From Oscillospiraceae bacterium (GTDB lineage Bacteria > Bacillota > Clostridia > Oscillospirales > Acutalibacteraceae): a stretch of 64,000 bases of DNA. Under the pieces are notes generated by a model that saw only the letters and a program-made list of their open reading frames with translations, had not been told where the DNA came from and searched no databases. A program made the translations under genes and the position numbers. Positions 49,371-59,122 of the stretch are shown piece by piece. Every line of letters starts with the position of its first letter. Positions within the stretch are counted from its first letter, which is position 1. The DNA is taken from the NCBI GenBank assembly GCA_022483045.1, contig JAKVOA010000001.1:1530501-1594500 (forward strand), written 5' to 3'.

Positions 49371-50062
49371 TTATATCCCAAGCCCCAAACCGTCACAATA
49401 TGCTTTGGATTGCTGGGCTCGTCCTCTACCTTCATGCGCAGTCTTCTGATATTAACATCCACTATTTTTTCCTCGCCCACATAAGACTCGCCCCATACAT
49501 GCCGCAAAATTGCGCTGCGATCCAGTGCTGTACCGGGATTGCTGAAAAAATACTCCATAATCTGAAACTCCACCTGGGTCAGTTCGATATTTTTAGCACC
49601 CTTCATCAGCGTACGGCTGCGCAGATTGAGAGAAAACTCACCGGAACGAATTTCTTCCGTAAAATTGTTTTCGTCACGCATTTGTGCCAGGGCAACTCGG
49701 CGGTAAACCGCATCCACTCGGGCAACCAGCTCACTGGGAGAAAAAGGCTTTGTCACATAGTCATCGGCACCCATCATCAGGCCGCTGACCTTGTCCATTT
49801 CCTGTGTGCGTGCAGTCAGCAAAATAATGCCGATAAAGCCGCTTTGGTGGCGCAGCTCTTTGCAGACTGCAAGGCCGTCATGTTTGCCGGGCATCATAAT
49901 ATCCAGCACAGCAACATCGAAGTCGCCGTTTTGCTGAGCATAGATTTCCAGTGCCTGGTCGCCGTTTTCTGCCTCAGTCACGTCGTAGCCGGCACGTTTC
50001 AGGTTGATGACAATAAATTCGCGGATTGCCTGCTCATCTTCCGCTACCAGTATTCTTTTCAT
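49358..50062 (-). CDS. OmpR/PhoB-family response regulator
   Basis: The 234-residue protein has a receiver domain with acidic pocket AEDE (about residues 7-10), phosphoacceptor Asp54 (AVLDIMMPG), Thr in LLTARTQEMD and Lys105 in DDYVTKPFSP. The C-terminal winged helix contains LTQVEFQIMEYFFSNPGTAL and ends VWGLGYKWEA, as in PhoB/WalR relatives. It pairs with the overlapping kinase gene and follows the lipoprotein gene by 72 bp. GGAGGTAGTT precedes the ATG. Confidence 0.95.
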   Translation of the reverse strand: MKRILVAEDEQAIREFIVINLKRAGYDVTEAENGDQALEIYAQQNGDFDVAVLDIMMPGKHDGLAVCKELRHQSGFIGIILLTARTQEMDKVSGLMMGADDYVTKPFSPSELVARVDAVYRRVALAQMRDENNFTEEIRSGEFSLNLRSRTLMKGAKNIELTQVEFQIMEYFFSNPGTALDRSAILRHVWGESYVGEEKIVDVNIRRLRMKVEDEPSNPKHIVTVWGLGYKWEA

Positions 50063-50134
50063 AACTACCTCCGTATATAAATCCGCGGCGGCCCGCAGCC
50101 GCCGGCGGCCCTTGAAAAGCAGTGCCTGTTGGCT

Positions 50135-51493
50135 TCAGCTTTCTGAAGTAATGAATTGAAAACACTTTTTTAGCTGTGCCGCCGGCACCGCGAGGGAATC
50201 GCCCGGTGTCGGGCAGGAAACGGCGATAATCAGGCTGCCGTCTGAAAGGACCTGCTCAAAGCCCTTGGTGTTTTTCTTTGCGCTCCATTCGCTTTGGGTA
50301 AACACCTGCGCCACCATGAGGGGTTTGCCGGCGGTCCCTTTTGAAATATCAAAGGAAGATACGGTAAGCGTGCGTGCGCTTGCATCCTGTTTTGTCGTAA
50401 TGCTGTTGCTGCTCCATTTGTCTGGCAACGTTATTCGGTAGCCGTCCCGTGCATTGGAAATTGTCGCACAAACCGTGGTATAGTCGCCGCTGGCAGCGTC
50501 AAAACGAGTCCACTTGGTCTCGCTGCCGACATCGTCTGATGCAGAGCCGACATAGCCCGGCAGCCGCATAACAATGGGGAACTCTAAAATCTGGTCGCTG
50601 TTAATATCCGTACAGGGCAGCGACAAATCCCGCAGCGTCACATTCTGCTGGGGCGCCTGGGCATTGTACAGCGGTGTACTCAGCGTTTTTTTCGTTTTAT
50701 TCCAATACAAAATCTCGCTGATTGTTTTGCCGTCGGTCTGGATACAGTCCAGCATGACACCGGGCTGGTTTTTGCTGACTTTTCCGCTTTTAATATCCGC
50801 AAGCTTGGAAATGCCCGCGTCTAGTTTAGCGCTGCCCATCACCTGCAGGGAGGCATCTTTCAGCTTAAAGAGCTGTGCGGTAAACTGCTGTTGACCGTCC
50901 GGTGGAATGCTGACTGTCAAAAGCTCCTTTATGCCGTCGCCGTCAAAATCCATGACTGTCATACCATTGTAGGTCTGGTCCAGTTTCATTTCATTCATTT
51001 TGCCTTTTTGGTAATAATAAATAGAGATGCTGCCGGCAGCGCCGGTGCTGCTGCCCCAACCGACAATGACTTCATCTTTGCCGTCGCCGTTGAGGTCGCC
51101 AAAACAGACGCGGTCTACCTGGGCACCCGCATTGGAAAACGAGCCGATATCTGTCCATCTGCCGTTTTTCTTTTCGGTAAACAGCAGGTTCACCGTGGTG
51201 TCGTCGTCCCCGCGCTGATAAAAGGCCATTGCTTCCTGTGTAGAGTCGCCGCACAGATTGTACTGGATAATGGCAGAGCGGTAGTCGCCCTCTGCCGGAT
51301 ATTTCAGGGTAAAGCTGCGCCCGGCCTTTGCCTCAAGCAATGTATAAATATTCGCTTTTTCACCGGTCGGCTTGGGCGGCCGCATTAGAGAGCGCGCGTC
51401 CAGCCCGCTAATAGAGCAGCCAGAAAGCAAAAAGCAAAGCACCATTGCCAGCGCTGCCGTCTGCCAGCCGCTGTGCCTTTTTCGCTGTTTCAC
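50135..51493 (-). CDS. FG-GAP/VCBS-type lipoprotein
   Basis: The start is GTG 51493 (452 residues) with a perfect AAAGGAGGTGAGC site. A lipoprotein signal ends LLSGC, with Cys26 as the lipidated residue. FG-GAP-like calcium repeats are visible: FGDLNGDGKDEVIVGWGS (about 131-148), MDFDGDGIKELLTV (181-194) and the weaker TDINSDQILEF (295-305). These suggest a beta-propeller-like domain on the outer membrane face. The C-terminal 150 residues form another domain with YRITLPDKWSSN. It heads the operon with the kinase and response regulator and may modulate that sensor; this is inference. Confidence 0.8.
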   Translation of the reverse strand: MKQRKRHSGWQTAALAMVLCFLLSGCSISGLDARSLMRPPKPTGEKANIYTLLEAKAGRSFTLKYPAEGDYRSAIIQYNLCGDSTQEAMAFYQRGDDDTTVNLLFTEKKNGRWTDIGSFSNAGAQVDRVCFGDLNGDGKDEVIVGWGSSTGAAGSISIYYYQKGKMNEMKLDQTYNGMTVMDFDGDGIKELLTVSIPPDGQQQFTAQLFKLKDASLQVMGSAKLDAGISKLADIKSGKVSKNQPGVMLDCIQTDGKTISEILYWNKTKKTLSTPLYNAQAPQQNVTLRDLSLPCTDINSDQILEFPIVMRLPGYVGSASDDVGSETKWTRFDAASGDYTTVCATISNARDGYRITLPDKWSSNSITTKQDASARTLTVSSFDISKGTAGKPLMVAQVFTQSEWSAKKNTKGFEQVLSDGSLIIAVSCPTPGDSLAVPAAQLKKCFQFITSES

Positions 51494-51614
51494 ACGCTCA
51501 CCTCCTTTATCTGCATACTTTGCTTCTTAGTATAGCATTTTTTAAACAGAATGAACAGTATCAAATCTGTTATCAGCGCGCCCCCTGTTTTCCCGAAAAA
51601 GTGAAACAGGGCGC

Positions 51615-51661
51615 AAAAAGCCGCCCTGTACTGGACAATGCTGTCCGCAGGGCGGCTTTCT
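51615..51661 (-). terminator. Rho-independent terminator after glmS
   Basis: On the minus strand AAAGCCGCCCTG pairs with CAGGGCGGCTTT and is followed by TTTTTG. It lies 30 bp past the glmS stop. Confidence 0.9.
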
Positions 51662-51692
51662 TAAAAATATAGAAAACAATTCGTACAAGAAT

Positions 51693-53513
51693 TTATTCAA
51701 CTGTAACAGATTTTGCTAAGTTACGTGGTTTGTCGACATCGCAGCCGCGCAGAACTGCAACATGATAGGCAAGCAGCTGCAGCGGGACAATGGTGACCAT
51801 AGGTGAAAGGATGCCGCGCACCTTTGGCACCCGCAGCAGACTGGTGGTCAAGTCTTTGCTGACGTGGTCGCCCTCACAGCAGACCAAAATCACCTTGGCG
51901 CCGCGGGACTTGACTTCCTCTAGATTGCTGACCGTCTTGGGGTACAGCTCTGGCTGGGTTGCCACGCCGATTACCGGCGTTCCGTCTTCAATCAAGGAAA
52001 TGGTGCCGTGCTTCAGCTCACCGGCAGCATAGGCTTCGCAGTGCATATAAGAAACCTCTTTCAGCTTCAGAGAGCTTTCTTTGCACAGCGTGTAGTCAGC
52101 ACCGCGGCCGATAAAGAAGACATGCTCGTCATCCTTCAATTCTTTTGCACAAGTAAGCACCTGCGCGTCCAAATCTATCGCCTTTTGAATCTGGTCGGGC
52201 ATTTCCAGCAGTTCTTTGCAGTACTGCTCTTCTTCTGCCTCGGTCAGCTGCCCCTGCAGGCGGCCCAGTTTGACCGCCAGCAGATACAGCACTGCCAGCT
52301 GAACCAAATAGGCCTTTGTACTGGCAACCGCGATTTCGGGTCCGGCCCATGTGTACAGCACGTCGTCTGCCTCGCGGGCAATGGAGGAACCCGGCACATT
52401 GACAATGGCCAGCGTACGGATTCCGCGCTTTTTTGCCAGACGCAGGGCTGCAAGGGTATCTGCCGTTTCGCCGGACTGCGAAATCAGGATAACCAAATCG
52501 TTTTTACGCAGAATCGGGTTGCGATAGCGGAACTCAGAAGCAATAGAAACCTCTACCGGAATACGGGCCAGCGCCTCTATGGCATAGCGGCCCACCAAGC
52601 CCGCGTGCATTGCTGTGCCGCAGGCGACGATATGAATCGTGCCGACTTTTGCAAGCTCCGCGTCCGGCAGATCGGGAATATTCAATTCAATTTTTCCGTT
52701 CCGAATACGGGGCGACAGGCAGCGGCGCACAGCGTCGGGCTCTTCGTGGATTTCCTTGAGCATAAAGTGCGGGTAGCCGCCCTTTTCGGCAGTGCCAACA
52801 TCCCAGTCGGCAGTCAGCACAGTCTTGTGCACCGGCTTGCCGTCAAGATCAACAACCTTGACTCCGTCTTTGCGAATCACAGCAATTTCGCCCGCCTCTG
52901 GCAGGAAATAGCGCTTGGTGTGCTGCAGCAAAACGGTCATATCCGAAGCGATAAAGTTTTCGTTGGCGCTCAGGCCGACCACCAGAGGGCTATCCTGACG
53001 CACAGCATAAATGGTACCAGGCTGGTCATCAAACAGAATCCCCAGTGCATATGAACCCTCTACATCGCGCACGGTCTTTGCAATGGCCGCAATCGGGTCA
53101 CCAGTGTAGTAATGGTTCAGGGTAGCGGCTACTGTTTCGGTATCGGTCTCACTTTGGAACTTGACGCCCTCTGCCAAACGGGCAGCCTTGAGATCCATAA
53201 AGTTCTCAATAATGCCGTTGTGCACCAGGGTAACACGGCCGCAGCGGTGCGGGTGAGCATTTGCATCGCTGGGCTCGCCATGGGTAGCCCAGCGGGTGTG
53301 CCCAATGCCACAGCAGCCAAACGGGCGCGCACCCGCATTGATTTTGTCCTGCAGCCGCTGCAGGCGTCCCTGTGTCTTTACAACCGACACGCCGTCTTTG
53401 CCGTACACCGCAATTCCCGCGGAGTCATAGCCGCGGTACTCCAGCTGACGCAGGCCGTCCAAAAGAATATCGACCGAGTCGTGCTCTCCTGCATAGCCAA
53501 TAATTCCACACAT
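51693..53513 (-). CDS. glmS: Glutamine-fructose-6-phosphate aminotransferase
   Basis: GlmS makes glucosamine-6-phosphate, the first step of amino-sugar supply for peptidoglycan. The start is ATG 53513 so that Cys2 of MCGIIGY is the exposed N-terminal nucleophile (606 residues); GGAAAGG lies upstream. The glutaminase domain has GIGHTRWATHGEPSDANAHP (about residues 71-90). Two SIS domains follow, with ISQSGETADTLAALR and GRGADYTLCKESSLKLKEVS. The C-terminus ends with DKPRNLAKSVTVE, the conserved active-site tail. A glmS ribozyme lies in the leader. Confidence 0.97.
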   Translation of the reverse strand: MCGIIGYAGEHDSVDILLDGLRQLEYRGYDSAGIAVYGKDGVSVVKTQGRLQRLQDKINAGARPFGCCGIGHTRWATHGEPSDANAHPHRCGRVTLVHNGIIENFMDLKAARLAEGVKFQSETDTETVAATLNHYYTGDPIAAIAKTVRDVEGSYALGILFDDQPGTIYAVRQDSPLVVGLSANENFIASDMTVLLQHTKRYFLPEAGEIAVIRKDGVKVVDLDGKPVHKTVLTADWDVGTAEKGGYPHFMLKEIHEEPDAVRRCLSPRIRNGKIELNIPDLPDAELAKVGTIHIVACGTAMHAGLVGRYAIEALARIPVEVSIASEFRYRNPILRKNDLVILISQSGETADTLAALRLAKKRGIRTLAIVNVPGSSIAREADDVLYTWAGPEIAVASTKAYLVQLAVLYLLAVKLGRLQGQLTEAEEEQYCKELLEMPDQIQKAIDLDAQVLTCAKELKDDEHVFFIGRGADYTLCKESSLKLKEVSYMHCEAYAAGELKHGTISLIEDGTPVIGVATQPELYPKTVSNLEEVKSRGAKVILVCCEGDHVSKDLTTSLLRVPKVRGILSPMVTIVPLQLLAYHVAVLRGCDVDKPRNLAKSVTVE

Positions 53514-53599
53514 ATTTAATTTTCCTTTCCGTACATTCAACAGTAAAAAAGATAAAAGGGCAACAAAATGCCCCGCGGAAACGACAGTGTTTTTGCCGT

Positions 53600-53790
53600 G
53601 ATTTTCTACGGGGTGCCGACACCCGCATCACACTTTGTACACTGCCTGACGACTGCCCGCTTTGTGCAGCCGGAAGTGCATCCGCCGAAATCTTCGATCA
53701 CACTTCTCCTCGTCACGCCTGGGATGCTGTCACTGCCGAAAAAGGCCGCCGTGGTCTTTTTCGCATCCGTGCGTCTGGCGCTTCTTGAAT
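53600..53790 (-). ncRNA. glmS ribozyme in the glmS leader
   Basis: On the minus strand the cleavage site is A|GCGCCAGA (between 53782 and 53781). Further along is the conserved core TGACGAGGAGAAGTGTGATC, then GATTTCGGCGGATGCACTTC and CGG, matching the known glmS ribozyme core. It cuts the mRNA when glucosamine-6-phosphate binds, lowering GlmS. The 5' end of the leader (53790-53830) contains a TATAAAAG-like region. The remainder of the 470-bp gap between glmS and the flavodiiron gene holds the ribozyme 3' flank and the fprA promoter. Confidence 0.93.
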
Positions 53791-53904
53791 ATAAAAGTCC
53801 AGTTTTCTTTCACATGCCTCCTTTGCCGATAATTATTTTATTATATGCACCTGCCAAGGTTTTGTCAACTAAAGGAAAGGCTTGGTGAAAAAGGCACAGA
53901 ATGC

Positions 53905-53933
53905 TTGCGACGCAAAGCCCGGCATGTTATAAT
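53905..53933 (+). promoter_or_regulatory. Sigma-A promoter of the flavodiiron gene
   Basis: TTGCGA (53905-53910), 17 bp, TATAAT (53928-53933). Confidence 0.75.
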
Positions 53934-53983
53934 ATTTTATATGAGAAAAATAAAAATAAGAATTATTATTGGAGGCTGTACAG

Positions 53984-55192
53984 ATGATTCCATGCATACA
54001 AAATGTGACCAAAGATATTATTTGGGTCGGTGGCAGCGACCGGCGGCTCTCTTTATTTGAAAACGTCTTTCCCCTGCCCGATGGCGTCAGCTATAACGCC
54101 TATGTAATCTTAGACGAAAAGACCGCGCTGATGGATACCGCGGACGCTTCCATTGCCGCACGCTTTTTAGCCAATGTAGAGGGCGCGCTCAGTGGGCGCA
54201 AGCTCGACTACTTAGTGGTAAACCACATGGAGCCGGACCACTGCGCCATGATTGGCGAAATTGTACGCCGCTGCCCAGAAGTAAAGCTGGTAGGCAATGC
54301 AAAGACCTTCCGCTTTATGGAGCAGTTCTTTGATTTTCCGCTGGAGGGCCGCACAATCACTGTCAAAGAGGGCGACGCCCTTTCTCTGGGCCGCCATACC
54401 CTTCACTTCATCATGGCGCCTATGGTGCATTGGCCGGAAGCCATGATGTCTTACGACAGCACTGACAAAGTTTTGTTTTCTGCGGATGCTTTCGGTACTT
54501 TTGGTGCTTTCCACGGCCCGATTTTCGCCGACCAGACCGATTTTCAGGTGCGCTATATTGACGAGGCCCGCCGCTATTATACGAATATTGTTGGTAAGTA
54601 CGGCCCGCAGGTACAGGCAGTACTGAAAAAAGCTGCCGGGCTTGCCATTGCCATGATCTGCCCGCTGCACGGGCCGATTTGGCGCAAAGACCTCGGCTGG
54701 TTCCTCGGCAAATACGACAAGTGGAGCCGCTATGAGCCGGAAGACAAGGGTGTCGTGATCGCCTACGGCTCAATGTACGGCAACACTGAGTCTGCCGCAG
54801 AAGAGTTGGCAAACCTGCTCGCACAAAAAGGTGTACAGGCACTGCGCGTTTACGATGTTTCTAAAACAGATTCTTCCTACCTGATTTCAGACATGTTCCG
54901 CTTCAGCAACTTTGTACTTGCCGCCCCAACTTACAACAATGACGTTTACCTGCCAATGCACGCCCTGCTGCACGACGTTGCGGCACTCAGCCTGCAAAAC
55001 CGCAGGTACTCCTTAATCAGCAACGGCAGCTGGGCACCGGTGAGCGGCAAAAAGATGCAGGAAACCCTGAGCAGCCTGAAGAACATGCAGCAGGTTGGTG
55101 AAACCCTGCAGTTCCGCTCCAGCCTGAAAGAAACACAGCTGGCACAGCTTGATGCGCTGGCACAGGCAATTTATGATTCCCTGCAGGCGTAA
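53984..55192 (+). CDS. fprA: Flavodiiron protein, FprA family
   Basis: These proteins reduce O2 to water or NO to N2O with electrons from rubredoxin, protecting anaerobes. The start is ATG 53984 (MIPCIQNVTKDIIW, 402 residues) with TTGGAGG upstream. The metallo-beta-lactamase-like domain has the diiron ligands HMEPDH (His81, Glu83, Asp85/His86), later His (MVHWPEAM), Asp (FSADAFG) and His (CPLHGP). The C-terminal flavodoxin domain begins VVIAYGSMYGNTESAA (about residue 250) for FMN. No fused rubredoxin is present; the electron donor gene is not in view. Confidence 0.95.
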   Translation: MIPCIQNVTKDIIWVGGSDRRLSLFENVFPLPDGVSYNAYVILDEKTALMDTADASIAARFLANVEGALSGRKLDYLVVNHMEPDHCAMIGEIVRRCPEVKLVGNAKTFRFMEQFFDFPLEGRTITVKEGDALSLGRHTLHFIMAPMVHWPEAMMSYDSTDKVLFSADAFGTFGAFHGPIFADQTDFQVRYIDEARRYYTNIVGKYGPQVQAVLKKAAGLAIAMICPLHGPIWRKDLGWFLGKYDKWSRYEPEDKGVVIAYGSMYGNTESAAEELANLLAQKGVQALRVYDVSKTDSSYLISDMFRFSNFVLAAPTYNNDVYLPMHALLHDVAALSLQNRRYSLISNGSWAPVSGKKMQETLSSLKNMQQVGETLQFRSSLKETQLAQLDALAQAIYDSLQA

Positions 55193-55216
55193 CATACCTT
55201 TGGAGGGACCAACACC

Positions 55217-56224
55217 ATGAAAAAAGCGCTTTTTGTCGGCGGAACCGGCACCATCAGTTCTGCCGCTGCCCATCGTGCTCTGCAGGAAGGGTGGGAGTTG
55301 ACACTGCTGCACCGTAGCGCTTCCCCTGTACCAGAGGGTGCCGAAACGCTGCAGGCAGATATCAACGACATCGATACTGTCAAGCAGCTGCTACAGGGGC
55401 GTCGATTTGACGCTGTCGCGGACTTTGTCGCATTTCAGCCACAGGATATTCTGCGGGATTTTTCCCTGTTTTCTGGCTGCACCGACCAATACCTTTTTAT
55501 CAGTAGCGCCTCCGCTTACCAAAAGCCAATGAACTGCTTTCGTATTACTGAAAGTACGCCGCTTGTGAATCCATACTGGAAATATGCGCGGGACAAAGCA
55601 GCTTGTGAAGCGCTGCTGATGGAGCTTTACCGTAAAAATGACTTTCCGGTCACGATTGTCCGGCCAAGCCATACTTACGGCCCCGGCAAAGTCCCGGTCG
55701 CCATTCACGGGGAAAAGGGCTGCTGGCAGGTGCTTAGCCGTATGCTTGCCGGCAGGCCTGTGCTGGTACACGGCGACGGGCTGTCCCTATGGACGGTTAC
55801 CTGGAACGAAGATTTTGCGCGCGGTTTTTCTGGCCTGATGGGAAACCCGCTGGCTGTTGGTGAAGCCGTACACATCACCGCAGATGAATCGGTTACATGG
55901 AACCAAATCTACAGCTTCATCGGGAAAGTGCTGGGAAAGGAGCCGCATCTGGTACACATTTCCAGTGAAATGCTGTGTGCGCTGCGTCCCTCTTTAACTG
56001 GCACCCTTCTTGGCGACAAAGCCTACAGCGTGTCGTTTGACAACCACAAAATCAAGCGGCTGGTGCCCGGCTTTTCCGCAAAAGTACCCGCCTGGCAAGG
56101 AATTGCACGCGCTGTGCAGTCTTTGCTGGAAAACCCGCGGCTGCAGGTACCGGATGAGGCCTTTGACAGCTGGTGTGACCGCACCATACAGCGCTACTTT
56201 TCTATTCTGACAGCTTCCCCGTAA
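55217..56224 (+). CDS. Extended SDR-family NAD(P)-dependent epimerase/reductase
   Basis: The 335-residue protein starts MKKALFVGGTGTISSAAAHR. GGTGTISS (8-15) is a dinucleotide-binding motif of the GxxGxxG type with serine at the end. A Tyr/Lys pair consistent with catalysis lies in WKYARDKAACEAL, following FISSASAY. The C-terminal half has substrate-domain features seen in isoflavone-reductase and NmrA-like relatives of epimerases. The start has GGAGGG upstream and sits 24 bp after fprA, so co-transcription is likely. Substrate unknown. Confidence 0.85.
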   Translation: MKKALFVGGTGTISSAAAHRALQEGWELTLLHRSASPVPEGAETLQADINDIDTVKQLLQGRRFDAVADFVAFQPQDILRDFSLFSGCTDQYLFISSASAYQKPMNCFRITESTPLVNPYWKYARDKAACEALLMELYRKNDFPVTIVRPSHTYGPGKVPVAIHGEKGCWQVLSRMLAGRPVLVHGDGLSLWTVTWNEDFARGFSGLMGNPLAVGEAVHITADESVTWNQIYSFIGKVLGKEPHLVHISSEMLCALRPSLTGTLLGDKAYSVSFDNHKIKRLVPGFSAKVPAWQGIARAVQSLLENPRLQVPDEAFDSWCDRTIQRYFSILTASP

Positions 56225-56273
56225 AGCAGCTGCTGTATTACTGCTTAATTAATTATACTATATTGATACTGCA

Positions 56274-56332
56274 AAAAACGCGCCTTGAACAGACTTTTTA
56301 CAGCCCGCTCAAAGCGCGTTTTCTATTTTTTG
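56274..56332. terminator. Bidirectional terminator between the SDR and hsp20 genes
   Basis: AAAACGCGCCTTGA pairs with TCAAAGCGCGTTTT (one mismatch), with TCTATTTTTTG on the plus strand. Confidence 0.8.
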
Positions 56333-56364
56333 TCTTCATTTACGGGAAGTCCCGTACTGCTCCA

Positions 56365-56832
56365 TTATTCAATAGAAATCAGATTGGGGTTGCTCTCCGG
56401 CAGTTTCTTGGTGTCTTTGCGGGGCAGCGAAATTTTGAGAATACCGTCCTCAAACTTTGCGTTTACATCCTCTGGCTTCATGTCGTCGCCGACATAGAAG
56501 CTGCGGGCGCAGGAACCGGTATAGCGCTCTTGACGAATGTAATTGCCCTTTTGGTCTTTCTGGTCATTTTCATGGGATTTTGCTGCCTGAATCAGCAGAT
56601 ATCCGTCTTTCAGTTCTACCTTTACGTCGTCTTTCTTAAATCCGGGCAGATCCACGGCCAGCTCATAGCTGGAGTCGGTCTGCTTGACATCTGTTTTCAT
56701 CACGTTGCGGGCGTGCTTTCCCATCGGATTTTGAGCTGCAAGTGCGCGGTTCATTTCACGGCCGAAATTGTCGACCCAATCCGGGGCAAAGAAATCATCG
56801 AAAAGACTTTCACCGAAAATACTAGGCATCAT
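56365..56832 (-). CDS. Small heat-shock protein Hsp20
   Basis: Hsp20 proteins hold unfolding proteins in a refoldable state. The 155-residue protein has an N-terminal arm (MMPSIFGESLFDDFFAPDWV) and an alpha-crystallin domain at about 47-145, with YELAVDLPGFKKDDVKVELK, then GILKISLPRKD and the C-terminal NLISIE that carries the I-x-I-like oligomer motif. Two adjacent ATGs open the gene; the first has GGAGG at 8 bp. A CIRCE element overlaps its promoter, implying HrcA repression. Its leader is long and structured. Confidence 0.95.
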   Translation of the reverse strand: MMPSIFGESLFDDFFAPDWVDNFGREMNRALAAQNPMGKHARNVMKTDVKQTDSSYELAVDLPGFKKDDVKVELKDGYLLIQAAKSHENDQKDQKGNYIRQERYTGSCARSFYVGDDMKPEDVNAKFEDGILKISLPRKDTKKLPESNPNLISIE

Positions 56833-56870
56833 AAGTCATTCCTCCATTCCTTTGATGGCGGGCTTTTTTT

Positions 56871-56890
56871 GGGGCCCACTTTTGGGCCCC
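56871..56890 (-). promoter_or_regulatory. Strong hairpin in hsp20 5' leader
   Basis: GGGGCCCA (56871-56878) and TGGGCCCC (56883-56890) form a perfect 8-bp stem with a 4-base loop about 40 bp before the start codon. No U-tract follows on the minus strand, so it is not a terminator. A thermosensor or stability role is possible. Confidence 0.5.
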
Positions 56891-56992
56891 TGCTGCCCGT
56901 CTCATAAAGCTTAAGCTGCCTTATTTTGGGAACCCGGCGCGGGGCTTTTTGCGGTACCTGTGCTTTGTTCCTCTGTTCTTTTGAACAACTCT

Positions 56993-57020
56993 ATTATATC
57001 TCTAATTTTAGCACTGTCAA
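56993..57020 (-). promoter_or_regulatory. Sigma-A promoter of hsp20
   Basis: Minus strand TTGACA (57015-57020), 16 bp, TATAAT (56993-56998). The -35 box lies inside the CIRCE spacer. Confidence 0.9.
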
Positions 57021-57034
57021 CATTTGAGTGCTAA
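57008..57034. promoter_or_regulatory. CIRCE element, HrcA operator
   Basis: TTAGCACTG-N9-GAGTGCTAA matches the consensus TTAGCACTC-N9-GAGTGCTAA with one mismatch. It overlaps the hsp20 -35 box. Confidence 0.95.
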
Positions 57035-57095
57035 AATTCATAAAATATTCATATTTACTATTTTTATCTCTTTATCCCAGTTAGGAGGATATTCT

Positions 57096-57599
57096 ATGGA
57101 CTACCGTGGCACCCTGATTGCTGTACAGGACATGGAGCGCTCAAAAGCCTTTTACTGCGGCCTTTTCGGCATGACCGTCACCGCTGACTTTGGGGCAAAC
57201 GTCGCCCTTTCGGGCGGGCTGTATCTGCAGACAGCAGAAAGCTGGCAGGGCATTTTGCAGCTGCCGCCGGAAAAAATATACTTTGTCGGCAGCGCGAGCG
57301 AGCTCTACTTTGAGACAGACGATTTTGATAACTTTATGGATTTGCTGTATGAAATATCGGATATTTCTTTCGTACACCCGCCTAAAGAGCACCCGTGGGG
57401 GCAGCGGGCTGTACGTTTTTATGACCCAGACCGGCACATCATAGAGGTAGGCGAAAAAATGGAAACGGTGGTGCACCGCTTTTTGTCGGCAGGGCTTTCT
57501 GCAGAAGAAACCGCGCAGCGCATGGATGTACCCATATCGTACGTGGAAAAGATTGCAGAAGAAGACGATGCCGCGCTTTTGTTTTCTTTGCTTACTTAA
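57096..57599 (+). CDS. VOC-family (glyoxalase/bleomycin-resistance-like) protein
   Basis: The start is ATG 57096 (MDYRGTLIAVQDMERSKAFY, 167 residues) with TAGGAGG upstream. Residues 1-115 form a VOC fold: VQDMERSKAFYCGLFGMTV at the first strand-helix, and WGQRAVRFYDPDRHIIEVGE at the end, carrying the usual metal-site Glu. The last 45 residues form a separate helical segment (AETAQRMDVPISYVEKIAEE) that resembles a small helix-turn-helix. It is divergent from hsp20 with the CIRCE element between. Substrate unknown. Confidence 0.82.
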   Translation: MDYRGTLIAVQDMERSKAFYCGLFGMTVTADFGANVALSGGLYLQTAESWQGILQLPPEKIYFVGSASELYFETDDFDNFMDLLYEISDISFVHPPKEHPWGQRAVRFYDPDRHIIEVGEKMETVVHRFLSAGLSAEETAQRMDVPISYVEKIAEEDDAALLFSLLT

Positions 57600-57626
57600 A
57601 AAGTTTAACTTTTTTGCACTTTCCAC

Positions 57627-57655
57627 TTGTGAATTGATAAACTACATGCTAATAT
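57627..57655 (+). promoter_or_regulatory. Probable sigma-A promoter of gdhA
   Basis: TTGTGA (57627-57632), 17 bp, TAATAT (57650-57655). Confidence 0.6.
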
Positions 57656-57666
57656 AAATTAAATAA

Positions 57667-59052
<1,386 letters not shown>

Positions 59053-59080
59053 TTTCCGTTTCCCTTATTTCAATTTAGAC

Positions 59081-59121
59081 AAAAAGGCCGGCGCTCCTGT
59101 GAAAAGGGGCGCCGGCCTTTA
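59081..59121. terminator. Bidirectional terminator between gdhA and prmA
   Basis: AAGGCCGGCGC pairs with GCGCCGGCCTT; A/T tracts flank both sides of convergent genes. Confidence 0.9.
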
Positions 59122-59122
59122 C

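Noticed and set aside
52008..53054. Plus-strand open frame of 348 codons antisense to glmS
   Set aside because: Shadow of glmS; no start signal and no domain recognised.
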